A stretch of 64,000 bases of DNA from Curculioniphilus buchneri. GTDB taxonomy: Bacteria > Pseudomonadota > Gammaproteobacteria > Enterobacterales > Enterobacteriaceae. This document shows, in pieces, positions 39,180-49,159 of this stretch. A program made the translations under genes and the position numbers. The notes under the pieces are model-generated. The model saw only the letters and a program-made list of their open reading frames with translations, had not been told where the DNA came from and made no database searches. The stretch lies in contig NZ_OZ193413.1 of assembly GCF_964275155.1 (NCBI RefSeq), forward strand, positions 806,001 through 870,000, given 5' to 3'. Each line of letters begins with the position of its first letter. Position 1 is the stretch's first letter.

Positions 39180-40916
39180 ATGCGAACTGTATATTGCGGA
39201 CACCTAAATTTGTCATATGTTGGCCAAAAAGTTACACTATGCGGTTGGGTTAACTGTCGTCGTGATTTTGGGGGATTAATTTTTATCGATATGCGCGATC
39301 GAGAAGGTCTGGTACAGGTATTATTTGATCCCAAGAGTTCATATTCTTTTAAGAAAGCTACAGAACTGCGTAATGAATTTTGCTTGCAATTAACAGGTAT
39401 CGTGCAAATCCGTCCAAAAAAACAAATAAATATTAACATAATTACTGGTTCCATTGAAGTATTAGCTACTGATCTTACTATTATTAACCGTTCTAAACCA
39501 TTACCGCTTGATTCTAATCAGCATAATTCTGAAGAACTTCGTTTAAAGTTCCGATATCTTGACTTACGTCGTCCAGTGATGATGCAGCGCCTAAAAACAC
39601 GGGCGCGTATCACTAGTTTTGTTCGTCAATTTATGGAACAAAAAGGTTTTCTTGATATCGAAACGCCTATGTTGACTAAAGCTATGCCGGAAGGTGCGCG
39701 CGATTATCTAGTGCCTAGCCGTATACATAAAGGCGCATTCTATGCTCTTCCACAGTCCCCTCAATTATTTAAGCAATTGCTTATGATGTCAGGCTATGAT
39801 CGCTATTACCAAATTGTAAAATGTTTTCGAGACGAGGATCTACGTGCCGATCGTCAACCAGAATTTACTCAAATTGATATAGAAACTTCATTTATGACTG
39901 CTCCGAAAATACGTAAAATTATGGAGCATCTAGTGCATGATCTTTGGAAAGAAATGCTTAATATTAATCTTGGGGTTTTTCCAACAATAACATATTCTGA
40001 AGCAATACGTCGTTTCGGCTCTGACAAACCAGATTTACGCAATCCAATGGAACTAATTGACGTAGCCGATTTGGTGCATAATGTTGAGTTTAAAAAATTT
40101 TCTGATCCAGCCAACGATAGTAAAGGACGTGTGGCAGTGTTACGTGTACCCAACGGGGCTGATCTTAGTCGTAAAAAAATCGACGAATATAATGACTACA
40201 CTAAACAATATGGTATTAAAGAATTAATATGGTTAAAAGTAAATCAACGTATCAAGGGCATAGAAGGAATAAAGAGTCCAATATCTAATGTTTTAGAACC
40301 TAAAGTAATTGAGAATATTTTATTACGCACTGGTGCTAATGATGGTGATATTTTGTTTTTTAGTGCAGATTGTGCTATTATAGTAAATAATGCACTAGGA
40401 GCTTTACGTCTCAAAATAGGGCTTGATCTACACTTAACTAAAACAGATTATTGGGCACCAATATGGATAATAGACTTTCCAATGTTCAAAAAAAATGAAC
40501 ATGGAAAACTAATTGCAATGCATAATCCTTTTACTGCACCAAAAGATATCGAAGATATTCAAATCCTCTCAAGTCATCCAGAATCAGTAATTGCAAATTC
40601 CTATGATATGGTAATTAATGGCTATGAAGTCGGTAGTGGCTCAGTCCGTATTCACCATAGTAGCATGCAAAAAACTATATTTAACATATTAGGAATTGAT
40701 GAGCATGAACAGCATGAAAAGTTCAGTTTTTTACTCGATGCATTGCAATACGGTACTCCACCACATGCAGGGCTAGCATTTGGTCTTGATCGTTTGGTAA
40801 TGCTTTTAACTGGTACGAACAATATTCGCAATATTATTGCGTTTCCAAAAACAACAGCAGCAACAGATCTAATGATTCAAGCGCCAAGTATTATCAATGC
40901 CGAAAACAATATCTGA
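39180..40916 (+). CDS. aspS: Aspartyl-tRNA synthetase
   Basis: Class IIb synthetase that charges tRNA-Asp. The N-terminal OB fold (residues about 1-105) binds the anticodon, and the catalytic domain follows, with motif 1 'FLDIETPMLTKAMPEGARDYLVPSR', motif 2 'KCFRDEDLRADRQPEFTQIDIE' and motif 3 'GLAFGLDRLVMLLTG'. The GAD insertion domain typical of bacterial AspRS is present ('LIWLKVNQR' region). 578 residues against 590; the C-terminal tail is shorter. In the OB fold 'GWVNRRRD' reads GWVNCRRD (Cys26, TGT at 39255-39257). In E. coli aspS leads into nudB-yebC-ruvC; here 1 kb of empty DNA replaces nudB and yebC. Confidence 0.97.
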   Translation: MRTVYCGHLNLSYVGQKVTLCGWVNCRRDFGGLIFIDMRDREGLVQVLFDPKSSYSFKKATELRNEFCLQLTGIVQIRPKKQININIITGSIEVLATDLTIINRSKPLPLDSNQHNSEELRLKFRYLDLRRPVMMQRLKTRARITSFVRQFMEQKGFLDIETPMLTKAMPEGARDYLVPSRIHKGAFYALPQSPQLFKQLLMMSGYDRYYQIVKCFRDEDLRADRQPEFTQIDIETSFMTAPKIRKIMEHLVHDLWKEMLNINLGVFPTITYSEAIRRFGSDKPDLRNPMELIDVADLVHNVEFKKFSDPANDSKGRVAVLRVPNGADLSRKKIDEYNDYTKQYGIKELIWLKVNQRIKGIEGIKSPISNVLEPKVIENILLRTGANDGDILFFSADCAIIVNNALGALRLKIGLDLHLTKTDYWAPIWIIDFPMFKKNEHGKLIAMHNPFTAPKDIEDIQILSSHPESVIANSYDMVINGYEVGSGSVRIHHSSMQKTIFNILGIDEHEQHEKFSFLLDALQYGTPPHAGLAFGLDRLVMLLTGTNNIRNIIAFPKTTAATDLMIQAPSIINAENNI

Positions 40917-41915
40917 ATTATTTATTTCGCTGATTAAGTAAAATCATAGATAGTATAATAAAAAATGTTAAATCTCGATTTGTGTAAACAATCTTTCTAA
41001 CATAGAATATTGATGATACTCATTGATACTTAATCAGTATTGATTTCATAGTATTAAAATACATTAATATCTAATTCATTAGATCGTTTTTACAATGGGG
41101 TAATATCTAGATCACATAATATGTACAGTAATTAAAAGCAACTATATTGAATATAAAGATATCAATTTTTTAATAAAAAATATATATTAAAATATTGATG
41201 ACATAAATTAACAATATTATTTAATACTTTTTCTGTCTAGCGTCAATATTATATTGCTAAGAGTGCAGTGAAAACATCATTGATAATCTAATAGGGAATT
41301 AAAATCATTAAAAATTAATTACAATGAATGTGTTATCTGAGTTTAAAAATTATTTAGAAAAATAATGAACAAGTCATGGTAGTTGAATAAGTCATGCGAA
41401 ATTAATCACAAATTTATTGCTTTCTTCTAAATTAAATAAAAACATGGATCGTTTCGATCAATATTGTATATTGCAATGAACCTTAATATATATTAAAAAT
41501 ATATATTAACAACTAATATTACTATTGTTCTTATATAATTAAAAGACGTGTTTTATTTCTCATTATTAATGATGTATATCAGAATTACGGTCTGTATAAC
41601 ATCGTAGTTATTCTTTTTTAAGAAAGCCTTTAGTCATATTGAAGATATATTATATTTTAAATCAATGATAATAGAAAAAATCAAAAAAATAACTTCCAAA
41701 AATCAGGAACTCTTACTGCAAAGAAGGCTCATTAGTAGTAATTTTTACTGATACTAAATATGGCAATATATGTAAATTAGTGTTTTTTCTTGGTATATAA
41801 GAAAACTTTAATCACATGTAATCCAACCGATATAACGGTCAAATTTTAATTTGAATAGCGATAATTTTATGATAATTAAACTTGTTCATCGCCATTTTGA
41901 TCAAAAATATTTGAT
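40917..41915. other. Gene-free spacer at the position of nudB and yebC
   Basis: 1 kb between aspS and ruvC. E. coli has nudB and yebC here (about 1.2 kb together). I could not recognise residues of either product, so the decay is advanced. Confidence 0.55.
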
Positions 41916-42413
41916 ATGACAATTATTCTTGGCATAGATCCTGGTTCACGTATTACCGGTTATGGTATCCTACGTCAATCAGAAAATAAACTAAATTATA
42001 TTGACAGTGGTTGTATAATATGCACTAAAGTAAATGGTCTACCCAATCGTTTAAAATTAATCTATTCTGGCATCAGTCAAATAATTACACAGTTTCATCC
42101 AGATTGCTTAGCTATTGAAAAAATTTTTGTAGCAAAAAATTCTGATTCCGCATTAAAATTAGGTCAAGCACGTGGTGCTGCTATTGTAGCAGCAATGAAT
42201 ATGGATTTATCAGTATTTGAATATGCAGCTTGTCAAATTAAACAGATGGTGACGGGAACAGGTTCTGCTAAAAAATGCCAAGTACAATACATGGTTCGTA
42301 CCTTGCTGAAATTACCGATCAATTTGCAAGAAGATGCAGCAGATGCATTAGCTATTACCATTACACACTGTCACATGCACCATAATATGGTGCATATGGG
42401 TGCAATCAATTAA
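41916..42413 (+). CDS. ruvC: Holliday junction resolvase RuvC
   Basis: Dimeric nuclease that cuts four-way junctions. The four acidic catalytic residues are visible: Asp in 'GIDPGSRITGYG', Glu in 'LAIEKIFVAKN', and two Asp in 'QEDAADALAI'. 'ALKLGQARGAAIVAAM' and 'QIKQMVTGTGSAKKCQVQYMV' also match. 165 residues against 173; the C-terminus is a little shorter. ruvA follows after 124 bases. With RuvAB it makes a complete branch-migration and resolution set, notable in a genome this reduced. Confidence 0.97.
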   Translation: MTIILGIDPGSRITGYGILRQSENKLNYIDSGCIICTKVNGLPNRLKLIYSGISQIITQFHPDCLAIEKIFVAKNSDSALKLGQARGAAIVAAMNMDLSVFEYAACQIKQMVTGTGSAKKCQVQYMVRTLLKLPINLQEDAADALAITITHCHMHHNMVHMGAIN

Positions 42414-42537
42414 TTTTTATTTTTGGAAATAAAATATTATTTTTACTTTTGATATTTATCCATTTTCACTGAAATGAATAAAAACTATTATCAATATATA
42501 TAACTGTAACACAATAATCAAAAATAAGGCAAATAAA

Positions 42538-43170
42538 GTGATTATACGACTTCGAGGCACTATTATAGAAAAACAGCCACCGAAAGTCCTACTTGAAATC
42601 CATGGAGTAGGATATGAAGTATATATGCCAATAACATGTTTTGGTTCTCTTCCAGAAATTGGCCAGGAAGCCGTCATTCTAACGCATTACATTTCGCGTG
42701 AAGGTGTCCATTTACTCTTTGGCTTTATACACAAACAAGAGCAGATGCTATTTCGCGAACTTATTAAAGTTCATGGCGTAGGACCAAAATTAGCATTAGC
42801 AATTTTATCTGAAATGTCAGTGAAAAAATTTATTACTGCTGTGAAGCATCAAGAAATTGATTCTTTGGTAATATTACCGGGCATTGGAAAAAAAATTGCA
42901 AAAAGGCTAATGATAGAAATGAAAGATAAGTTCAATGATTCATTTGATGATTCACATCCCTTACAACACTTAGAAGACTCTCGCTTATCTGCAGGATTAA
43001 AAAGAAATCTAAAAACTGATTCAGAAAATGAAGCATTAGCAATAAGCGCATTAGTATCATTAGGTTATAAACCACAAGATGCTAAACGGCTAATAGGTAA
43101 AGTGATAAGTACTAGCGTTAGTACTAATTTCGAATTACTAATTCGAAATGCGTTACGCGCCACACTCTGA
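42538..43170 (+). CDS. ruvA: Holliday junction branch migration protein RuvA
   Basis: Tetramer that binds the four-way junction and loads RuvB. The start codon is GTG; the protein begins MIIRLRGTIIEKQPP like E. coli. Domain I is the OB fold, domain II has two helix-hairpin-helix motifs ('KVHGVGPKLALAIL', 'LPGIGKKIAKRLMIEMKD'), and domain III ('EAISALVSLGYKPQDAKRLI'-like region) contacts RuvB. 210 residues against 203. Eight bases separate it from ruvB, so the two form an operon, as is usual. Confidence 0.97.
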   Translation: MIIRLRGTIIEKQPPKVLLEIHGVGYEVYMPITCFGSLPEIGQEAVILTHYISREGVHLLFGFIHKQEQMLFRELIKVHGVGPKLALAILSEMSVKKFITAVKHQEIDSLVILPGIGKKIAKRLMIEMKDKFNDSFDDSHPLQHLEDSRLSAGLKRNLKTDSENEALAISALVSLGYKPQDAKRLIGKVISTSVSTNFELLIRNALRATL

Positions 43171-43178
43171 TATAAAAT

Positions 43179-44192
43179 ATGATAGAAGTCGATAAACTCG
43201 TCTCTAGAGTAGTTATAAATAAAGAAGAAATTGTTAATCACGCTATTCGACCAACAAGTTTAGAAGATTACGTAGGGCAGCCTCATGTGCATGCACAGAT
43301 GAAGATTTGCATACAAGCAGCAAAGATGCGTGGTGACGCACTTGATCATTTATTAATTTCAGGACCTCCTGGATTAGGAAAAACAACTTTAGCATATATC
43401 ATTGCTAATGAGATGAAAGTAAATCTACGCTATACTTCAGGTCCTGTTTTAGAAAAAGCTGGTGATCTTGCAGCAATATTAACTAATCTTGAATCGCATG
43501 ATATCCTATTTATAGATGAAATTCATCGGTTATCCTCAGTAGTAGAAGAAGTGCTTTATCCAGCAATGGAAGATTATCAATTAGATATTATGATAGGAGA
43601 AGGACCAGGTGCCCGTTCTATTAAAATTAAACTACCTCCCTTTACTCTAGTCGGCGCAACCACTCGAGTAGGATCGTTAACTGCTCCACTGCGTGATCGT
43701 TTCGGTATTAAACAACGACTTGAATTTTACCATATTAAAGATCTTCAACATATCATCCATCGTAGCGCTATATTTTTATCTTTGAATATTACTAAGAAAG
43801 GTGCTCTTCAAATTGCTCGATGCTCTCGTGGAACACCACGGATTGCTAATCGCCTTCTACGTCGTGTTCGTGACTTTGCCGAAGTACAAGGAACCTATCA
43901 CATCAATGATGTAATAGTTTTAAAAACATTAAACATGTTAGATATAGACACTGAAGGATTGGATCACATGGATCGTAAGCTTCTTCTAACAATCATTGAT
44001 AAATTTATCGGTGGACCAGTGGGATTAGATAATTTAGCAACAGCGATCGGTGAATCAAAGGAAACAATTGAAGATGTACTAGAACCATTTCTAATCCAGC
44101 AAGGATTTATACAACGTACTCCACGTGGCCGTATAGCAACTGCTTATGCTTATCAGTATTTTAGCCGAGATTATCCAGAAAATATTGAATAA
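43179..44192 (+). CDS. ruvB: Holliday junction branch migration ATPase RuvB
   Basis: Hexameric AAA+ motor. Walker A 'SGPPGLGKTTLA', Walker B 'ILFIDEIHRL', sensor 1 'TLVGATTRVGSLTAPLRDRFG' and the sensor 2 region 'RGTPRIANRLLRRVRDFAEV' are all present, followed by the C-terminal winged helix ('IQRTPRGRIATAYAYQYF'). 337 residues against 336. Just before the sensor 2 motif, the usual Arg in 'ARRxRGTPR' is Cys215 (TGC at 43821-43823). Convergent with znuB. Confidence 0.97.
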   Translation: MIEVDKLVSRVVINKEEIVNHAIRPTSLEDYVGQPHVHAQMKICIQAAKMRGDALDHLLISGPPGLGKTTLAYIIANEMKVNLRYTSGPVLEKAGDLAAILTNLESHDILFIDEIHRLSSVVEEVLYPAMEDYQLDIMIGEGPGARSIKIKLPPFTLVGATTRVGSLTAPLRDRFGIKQRLEFYHIKDLQHIIHRSAIFLSLNITKKGALQIARCSRGTPRIANRLLRRVRDFAEVQGTYHINDVIVLKTLNMLDIDTEGLDHMDRKLLLTIIDKFIGGPVGLDNLATAIGESKETIEDVLEPFLIQQGFIQRTPRGRIATAYAYQYFSRDYPENIE

Positions 44193-44256
44193 TATTTTTT
44201 AATGATTAAAAAAATCTAAATGGCTCACTGTAAATAAATTCATTTTATAAATTAAT

Positions 44257-45042
44257 TTATTCCCGCAGTTTTAATGCCAAACTAAAAAAAAATAATACCG
44301 AAGCACATAGTACTACTGAAGGACCGGCTGGCGTGTCATAAGTGGCAGAAAACGCTAATCCTCCTGTGACTACCAATACGCCGGCTATAGTAGAACAGAC
44401 TGCCATCTGTTCAGGGCTACGTGTAACATGTCGAGCTGCTGCTGCTGGCATAATCAATAGAGATGTGATAATTAATGTACCGACAAACTTTATTGCAAGC
44501 CCAATAGTCAAGGCAATAAGTAACATCAGTAGTAGTTTAATATGGGATAAATGAATACCGTCGACATGGGCTAATTCGGGACTAATGGTTACTGACAATA
44601 AAGCGTGCCATTTCCAAATTATAAATGCTAGTACTATCATCACGCCTATGCCTACTAATATAACGTCTTGAGGAGTAATTGCTAATAAATCACCAAATAG
44701 GTAGGACATTAAGTCCACACGAACTGTTTTTACTAAACTAACTAACACTAGTCCAAGAGATAACGAACTATGTGCCATAATGCCAAGTAAGGTATCAATA
44801 GCAAATTTCCGAGACCGTTCTAACCATACTAGCCCAATTGATAATACTAACATTACAGCAATTACTGCGTATAATGGATGAATATTTAGTAATAAACCAA
44901 AGGCAACACCTAAAAGTGAAGCATGAGCTAAGGTATCGCCGAAATAAGACATTTTACGCCAAATTACAAAAGCGCCAAGAGGTCCGGTCACTAATGTTAG
45001 TAAAATACCAGCAAACCATCCAGGCAATAATAATTCAATCAT
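44257..45042 (-). CDS. znuB: Zinc ABC transporter permease ZnuB
   Basis: Inner-membrane permease of the ZnuABC high-affinity zinc importer. 261 residues, as in E. coli. It has about eight hydrophobic segments, with the N-terminal 'PGWFAGILLTLVTGPLGAFVIWRKMSYFGDTLAHASLLGVAFG' and the family loop 'AIDTLLGIMAHSSLSLGLV', then 'KFVGTLIITSLLIMPAAAAR' and 'DTPAGPSVVL'. It is co-oriented with znuC, 66 bases apart, and converges on ruvB. The order znuB-znuC facing znuA is enterobacterial. Confidence 0.96.
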   Translation of the reverse strand: MIELLLPGWFAGILLTLVTGPLGAFVIWRKMSYFGDTLAHASLLGVAFGLLLNIHPLYAVIAVMLVLSIGLVWLERSRKFAIDTLLGIMAHSSLSLGLVLVSLVKTVRVDLMSYLFGDLLAITPQDVILVGIGVMIVLAFIIWKWHALLSVTISPELAHVDGIHLSHIKLLLMLLIALTIGLAIKFVGTLIITSLLIMPAAAARHVTRSPEQMAVCSTIAGVLVVTGGLAFSATYDTPAGPSVVLCASVLFFFSLALKLRE

Positions 45043-45108
45043 ATTTGATTTGTCTAATTTTATGTAGGAGTAACATGATATCTTTCTATAAATAGAAAAA
45101 ATTAATCA

Positions 45109-45813
45109 CTATAATGATGATACATTGCATAAAAACTGTTCTGAATCATGATACTGTTGACCAAACATGGCGATGAAATCTGGATGCGTTGAAACTATTT
45201 CTGGTGTACCTAAACAACAAATATGGTGATTTAAGCACATAACTTTATCAGTTTTAGCCATAACCAAATTCAAATCGTGCGAAACCATAAATATACTGCA
45301 ACCTAATGTTCGTCGAAGTTGGTAAATTAAATCATACAATGCCATTTGCCCGATGATATCGATGCCTTGAGTTGGTTCGTCCAGCACTAATAGTAGTGGG
45401 TTATGGAGAAGAGCTCGTGCTAACATAACCCGTTGCATTTCCCCGCCTGAAAGCTTTTGAATGAGTTGATCTTGTAAATGTTCTGCTTTGACATCTCTAA
45501 GTGAAGAAAAAATATCTTTTTTAGTCACACCCGGTCGAAGTCGCATAAAACGTTCTACCGTTAATGGCAACATGGGATCTAAATAAATTTTTTGTGGTAC
45601 ATAGCCTATACGTAGTGATGGCTGTCGAATTAGTGTACCGGTATCAGGGATAATGAGTCCAAGAATAACCTGTATCAATGTAGATTTACCAGCACCGTTC
45701 GGTCCTAACAATGTTAATGTCTGCTCTGATCTTAGCCCAAACGAGATATCATGCAAGATAGCTTTTTGTCCAAAGGTAACAGAGATATGTTTGAGTGTTA
45801 GCAGATTAGTCAT
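45109..45813 (-). CDS. znuC: Zinc ABC transporter ATPase ZnuC, without His-rich tail
   Basis: ATPase subunit of ZnuABC. Walker A 'LLGPNGAGKSTL', Q-loop 'IGYVPQK', signature 'LSGGEMQRVMLARALL', Walker B 'LLVLDEPTQGID' and H-loop 'MVSHDLNLV' are all present. The ATG at 45813 (MTNLLTLKHIS) matches the family start; an ATG and upstream codons at 45831 are less likely. 234 residues against 251. The end 'FGQQYHDSEQFLCNVSSL' lacks the His-rich stretch seen at the E. coli C-terminus, paralleling the change in ZnuA. It shares a 71-base divergent spacer with znuA. Confidence 0.95.
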   Translation of the reverse strand: MTNLLTLKHISVTFGQKAILHDISFGLRSEQTLTLLGPNGAGKSTLIQVILGLIIPDTGTLIRQPSLRIGYVPQKIYLDPMLPLTVERFMRLRPGVTKKDIFSSLRDVKAEHLQDQLIQKLSGGEMQRVMLARALLHNPLLLVLDEPTQGIDIIGQMALYDLIYQLRRTLGCSIFMVSHDLNLVMAKTDKVMCLNHHICCLGTPEIVSTHPDFIAMFGQQYHDSEQFLCNVSSL

Positions 45814-45837
45814 GATGATTTTGATTGTCAAATTTCT

Positions 45838-45852
45838 ATGTTATTATAACAT
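45838..45852. promoter_or_regulatory. Zur-operator-like palindrome between znuC and znuA
   Basis: ATGTTAT-T-ATAACAT is a perfect inverted repeat in the znuC/znuA spacer, where E. coli has the Zur box. The half-sites share GTTAT/ATAAC with the known enterobacterial Zur consensus (GTTATANTATAAC), but the centre is two bases shorter. It is either a shortened operator or chance in an AT-rich spacer. Whether zur survives elsewhere is unknown. Confidence 0.35.
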
Positions 45853-45884
45853 AACAAATTTTACTATTACTGATAAAAATTGAT

Positions 45885-46892
45885 ATGTCTACATTAAATA
45901 TTCCATTAATTTTTCATGTTATTTTACGAAGCAGTCATTCTGCTTTTTTAATAAGTATATTTGGAGGGTTATTTGGATCTATTAACACACAAGCTGAAAT
46001 AGTGACTTCTGTACGTCCATTAGGCTTTATTGCGGCTGCTATTGCTGATGGCATTATGCCGGTAAAAGTCATTTTACCTGATGGTGCTTCACCACATAAT
46101 TATGCTTTGAGACCAACAGATATGATGCATATAAAAAAAGCAGATCTTTTAGTTTGGGTAGGACCAGAGTTAGAAGCATTTCTTGACCATCTTGTTATGT
46201 CGCTGCCTACTGAAAAATGTATTACTCTAGCATGTGTACCATCTGTTGTTCCACTCTTAATGACAAACAAAAAATACAATGATGGACAATATAAAAATTA
46301 TTGTCAAAATAATTATAATTCTAATAATTATATTTCTATGAATAGCAGTTACCATAACAGTGAGTACAATATGCATATATGGCTATCTCCAACAATTGCA
46401 TATCGAACAGCAGAAATTATCTATAATCGATTAATAAAATTGCTACCAGGAAAAAAAAAGATGCTAGATAATAATCTGCAAATGTTTAAAAATATTTTAT
46501 TAAAAAATGATCGAGATCTTAATAAAATTCTACTACCAATTCGCGGTAAAGAATATTACGTATTTCATGATGCATATGGTTATTTTGAAAAATATTATGG
46601 TTTAACCCCATTAGGTTATTTTACTATTAATCCTGAAATACAGCCTGGTGCTCAAGCATTACATAACATAAGAACACAATTGATTAAGAAAAAAATAACT
46701 TGTATTTTTGCTGAGTCACAATTTAGACCAGCTTTTATAAATGCTGTTGCTCGTGGAACGTCTGTACACGTTGGCATATTAGATCCACTTGGAATGGGTA
46801 TTGTTTTAGATAAAGATAGTTATATACGCTTTTTATTAACATTATCGAAACAGTATGTAAGTTGCCTAGAAAAAACACATGAAGAGAAATAA
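45885..46892 (+). CDS. znuA: Periplasmic zinc-binding protein ZnuA, His loop lost
   Basis: Solute-binding subunit of ZnuABC. A signal peptide (residues about 1-37, ending near 'NTQA') precedes the mature protein. The zinc ligands are kept: His in 'GASPHNYAL', His in 'NMHIWLSP' and His in 'FHDAYGYFEKYYGL'. 'NPEIQPGAQ' and 'FAESQFRPAFINAVARG' also match. The flexible loop that in E. coli is packed with His and Asp is present, but rewritten as Asn/Tyr/Ser ('NKKYNDGQYKNYCQNN' and on) with a single His. The Glu next to the first ligand in E. coli ('GASEH') is Pro. 335 residues against 310. The loop is thought to sense or buffer zinc, so regulation may be reduced while transport remains. Confidence 0.95.
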   Translation: MSTLNIPLIFHVILRSSHSAFLISIFGGLFGSINTQAEIVTSVRPLGFIAAAIADGIMPVKVILPDGASPHNYALRPTDMMHIKKADLLVWVGPELEAFLDHLVMSLPTEKCITLACVPSVVPLLMTNKKYNDGQYKNYCQNNYNSNNYISMNSSYHNSEYNMHIWLSPTIAYRTAEIIYNRLIKLLPGKKKMLDNNLQMFKNILLKNDRDLNKILLPIRGKEYYVFHDAYGYFEKYYGLTPLGYFTINPEIQPGAQALHNIRTQLIKKKITCIFAESQFRPAFINAVARGTSVHVGILDPLGMGIVLDKDSYIRFLLTLSKQYVSCLEKTHEEK

Positions 46893-46898
46893 TCATTA

Positions 46899-48230
46899 GT
46901 GCAGAAGATCATCCAATCTTTCTTCTTGACTTTAAGCTATCTGCCACGGTCATATCGAATGATATTAGGGTCATTGACAATGCTTACTTTAATTATTGTT
47001 AGCTGGAGACCTTATAGTTATTTTCCGATTGTAGTTCAATTAGCTAGTTGCACAAGCATGTTAGAATATATAAAATTGTTAGCCTTCATGCCTAACAATA
47101 ATGATATACCTGTGGATCATATTTTCCGAATACCTAATAATGATCTTTTCAATAAAAATAAATTAAATGAACATGTAAATAGAAAGGTTTACTTGAATGA
47201 ACATATCATTTCTATAGGCGATACCCTAAGTAGTATTTTAATCCAGTACGGTATCAGCATAATGGATATTATGACACTATCTTGGCAATATCCAGCATTA
47301 CGGCATTTACAAGTTGGACAATCTCTTTCCTGGACATTAACCTCAACGGGTAACCTTAAACATTTAACTTGGAAATTATCCCATCAAGATATTCGTACTT
47401 ATGACCGAATTAATCGTGGTTTTAAAGAAAACATTTCCAATATTAATAGATGGCAGAATACAGTAATTCTTCACGGTCAACTAAACGGTAGTTTTGTTAA
47501 TAGTGCTCGTGCTGCTGGATTAACAATGAGTGATATTAATGCAGTAATTACAGTATTACAACGGCAAATAGACTTTAGAAAATTACGTAAGGGAGATCAA
47601 TTTTCTGTCTTAGCGTTACGTGATATTCGGAATGATAGTAAAATGAAAAGTCAGCTGTTAGGAATTCGATTGTATACTGGTTCTAAAAATTATTATGCTT
47701 TTCGTGCAGATAATGGAAAATTTTATAATCAAGATGCTTTTAGTTTGGCTCATAGTTTTATGCGATTTCCTATTATGCAAAAATATCGCATTTCTTCTAA
47801 ATTTAATCTCAATCGACTTCATCCGATTACTAAGCGAATTATTCCGCATCGTGGTATTGATCTTGCTGTGCCAATAGGAACACCAGTATTAGCGGTAGGT
47901 GATGGAGAAGTGGTAGTTAGGAAAACAGATAATGTAGCAGGAAATTATGTTACAATTCGTCATAATCGTCAATATGTAACTCGATATATGCATTTAAAAA
48001 AATTATTAGTCCAGCCAGGACAAAAAGTAAAACGTGGTGAACGTATTGCTTTATCTGGCAACACCGGTCGCTCTACTGGCCCGCACTTGCATTTTGAGGT
48101 ATGGATAAATCAAAAAGCAGTGAATCCACTGACTGTTCAATTATCACTTAAAGATGAATTAACTGGAATAGATCGTATAAAATATCTTGAAACAGTTAAG
48201 AGAATATTACCCAATTTGCAGTTTAATTAA
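46899..48230 (+). CDS. mepM: Murein DD-endopeptidase MepM
   Basis: Cleaves D-Ala-mDAP cross-links so that new strands can be inserted. The start codon is GTG, six bases after the znuA stop, so it is co-transcribed with znuA, as in E. coli. A membrane anchor (residues about 20-50) is followed by a LysM-like domain ('ISIGDTLSSILIQYGIS', 'LQVGQSLSW') and a central region. The M23 domain (about 320-425) has zinc ligands in 'HRGIDLAVPIGTPV', the lysostaphin-like 'RYMHLKKL', and 'STGPHLHFEVW'. 443 residues against 440. lpxM, which follows in E. coli, is missing. Confidence 0.96.
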   Translation: MQKIIQSFFLTLSYLPRSYRMILGSLTMLTLIIVSWRPYSYFPIVVQLASCTSMLEYIKLLAFMPNNNDIPVDHIFRIPNNDLFNKNKLNEHVNRKVYLNEHIISIGDTLSSILIQYGISIMDIMTLSWQYPALRHLQVGQSLSWTLTSTGNLKHLTWKLSHQDIRTYDRINRGFKENISNINRWQNTVILHGQLNGSFVNSARAAGLTMSDINAVITVLQRQIDFRKLRKGDQFSVLALRDIRNDSKMKSQLLGIRLYTGSKNYYAFRADNGKFYNQDAFSLAHSFMRFPIMQKYRISSKFNLNRLHPITKRIIPHRGIDLAVPIGTPVLAVGDGEVVVRKTDNVAGNYVTIRHNRQYVTRYMHLKKLLVQPGQKVKRGERIALSGNTGRSTGPHLHFEVWINQKAVNPLTVQLSLKDELTGIDRIKYLETVKRILPNLQFN

Positions 48231-49159
48231 ATTGACACAATTTTTTTTGATATCTATTTATTTAAAATAAATGTTTGTGGTTGTAATATCTACATTTTAG
48301 TGAAATACACTTCTCAACTTGTGGAAGTTTTTGTATTTTAATGTATTAAATTTTAATTTTTAAATAAATGTTGCACTGTGATTATTTAAATGATAAAGAC
48401 GATAATAATAAGAAGCTTGAAAGCTTTAAATTGTATATATAAACAATTTATTTATTAAAATTTTTATACTTATTATTGATGATGTATATATTATTGTACT
48501 TATAATAATATAATTATATGATAAAATTTCATCAAAAAAGAATTTTTACTAAACTCATATATTATACGATATTGGTGTAATATGTTGCTTGATCAGCCAC
48601 AGGCATACAGGAGGACTCTGCTCTTCATATAATTTTTTAAAATTCTGATAATCCAAGAGAAAAGATATGAATGATGATAATCAAAGTAAATTATTATACA
48701 ATATAGTAATGTACAGACTCAAGATAATATTGTTAAATTCTTTATTAACCAGTACGTTCTCAGAACAATATTAATGTTTACTGACTTATATAGTAGAGCA
48801 GTATGAGTCCATAAAATGGATAAATTTACTATTATATAGAATTATATCATTTGTATAATTAAAATTATTTATTAATGATCATTCGATACAATATAATCTA
48901 GAAGCCATCTTTGATGGTGTACTTAAAGACAAAATGGTGAGAACAAAAAACTAGTTAAATCTTTAAGATTAACTACTGAAGTAGATGAATTTAGATAACA
49001 TTTTAAAAATGAAAACACTTTTGATAATATAAAAATATTTTATTGTTAAAAGATGGCTGTGTATATAGATCAATATTTCATCTATTTTAACTACTTATTT
49101 AGTGTGTACAGTATTTTACAAATGAAGTTAAAAGTTGTGTTGTATGGATCATTATTTAT
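48231..49159. other. Gene-free spacer at the position of lpxM
   Basis: 930 bases after mepM. E. coli has lpxM (about 970 bases) at this point on the mepM side. I see no lipid A acyltransferase motif, so it has decayed fully or was deleted. Confidence 0.55.
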
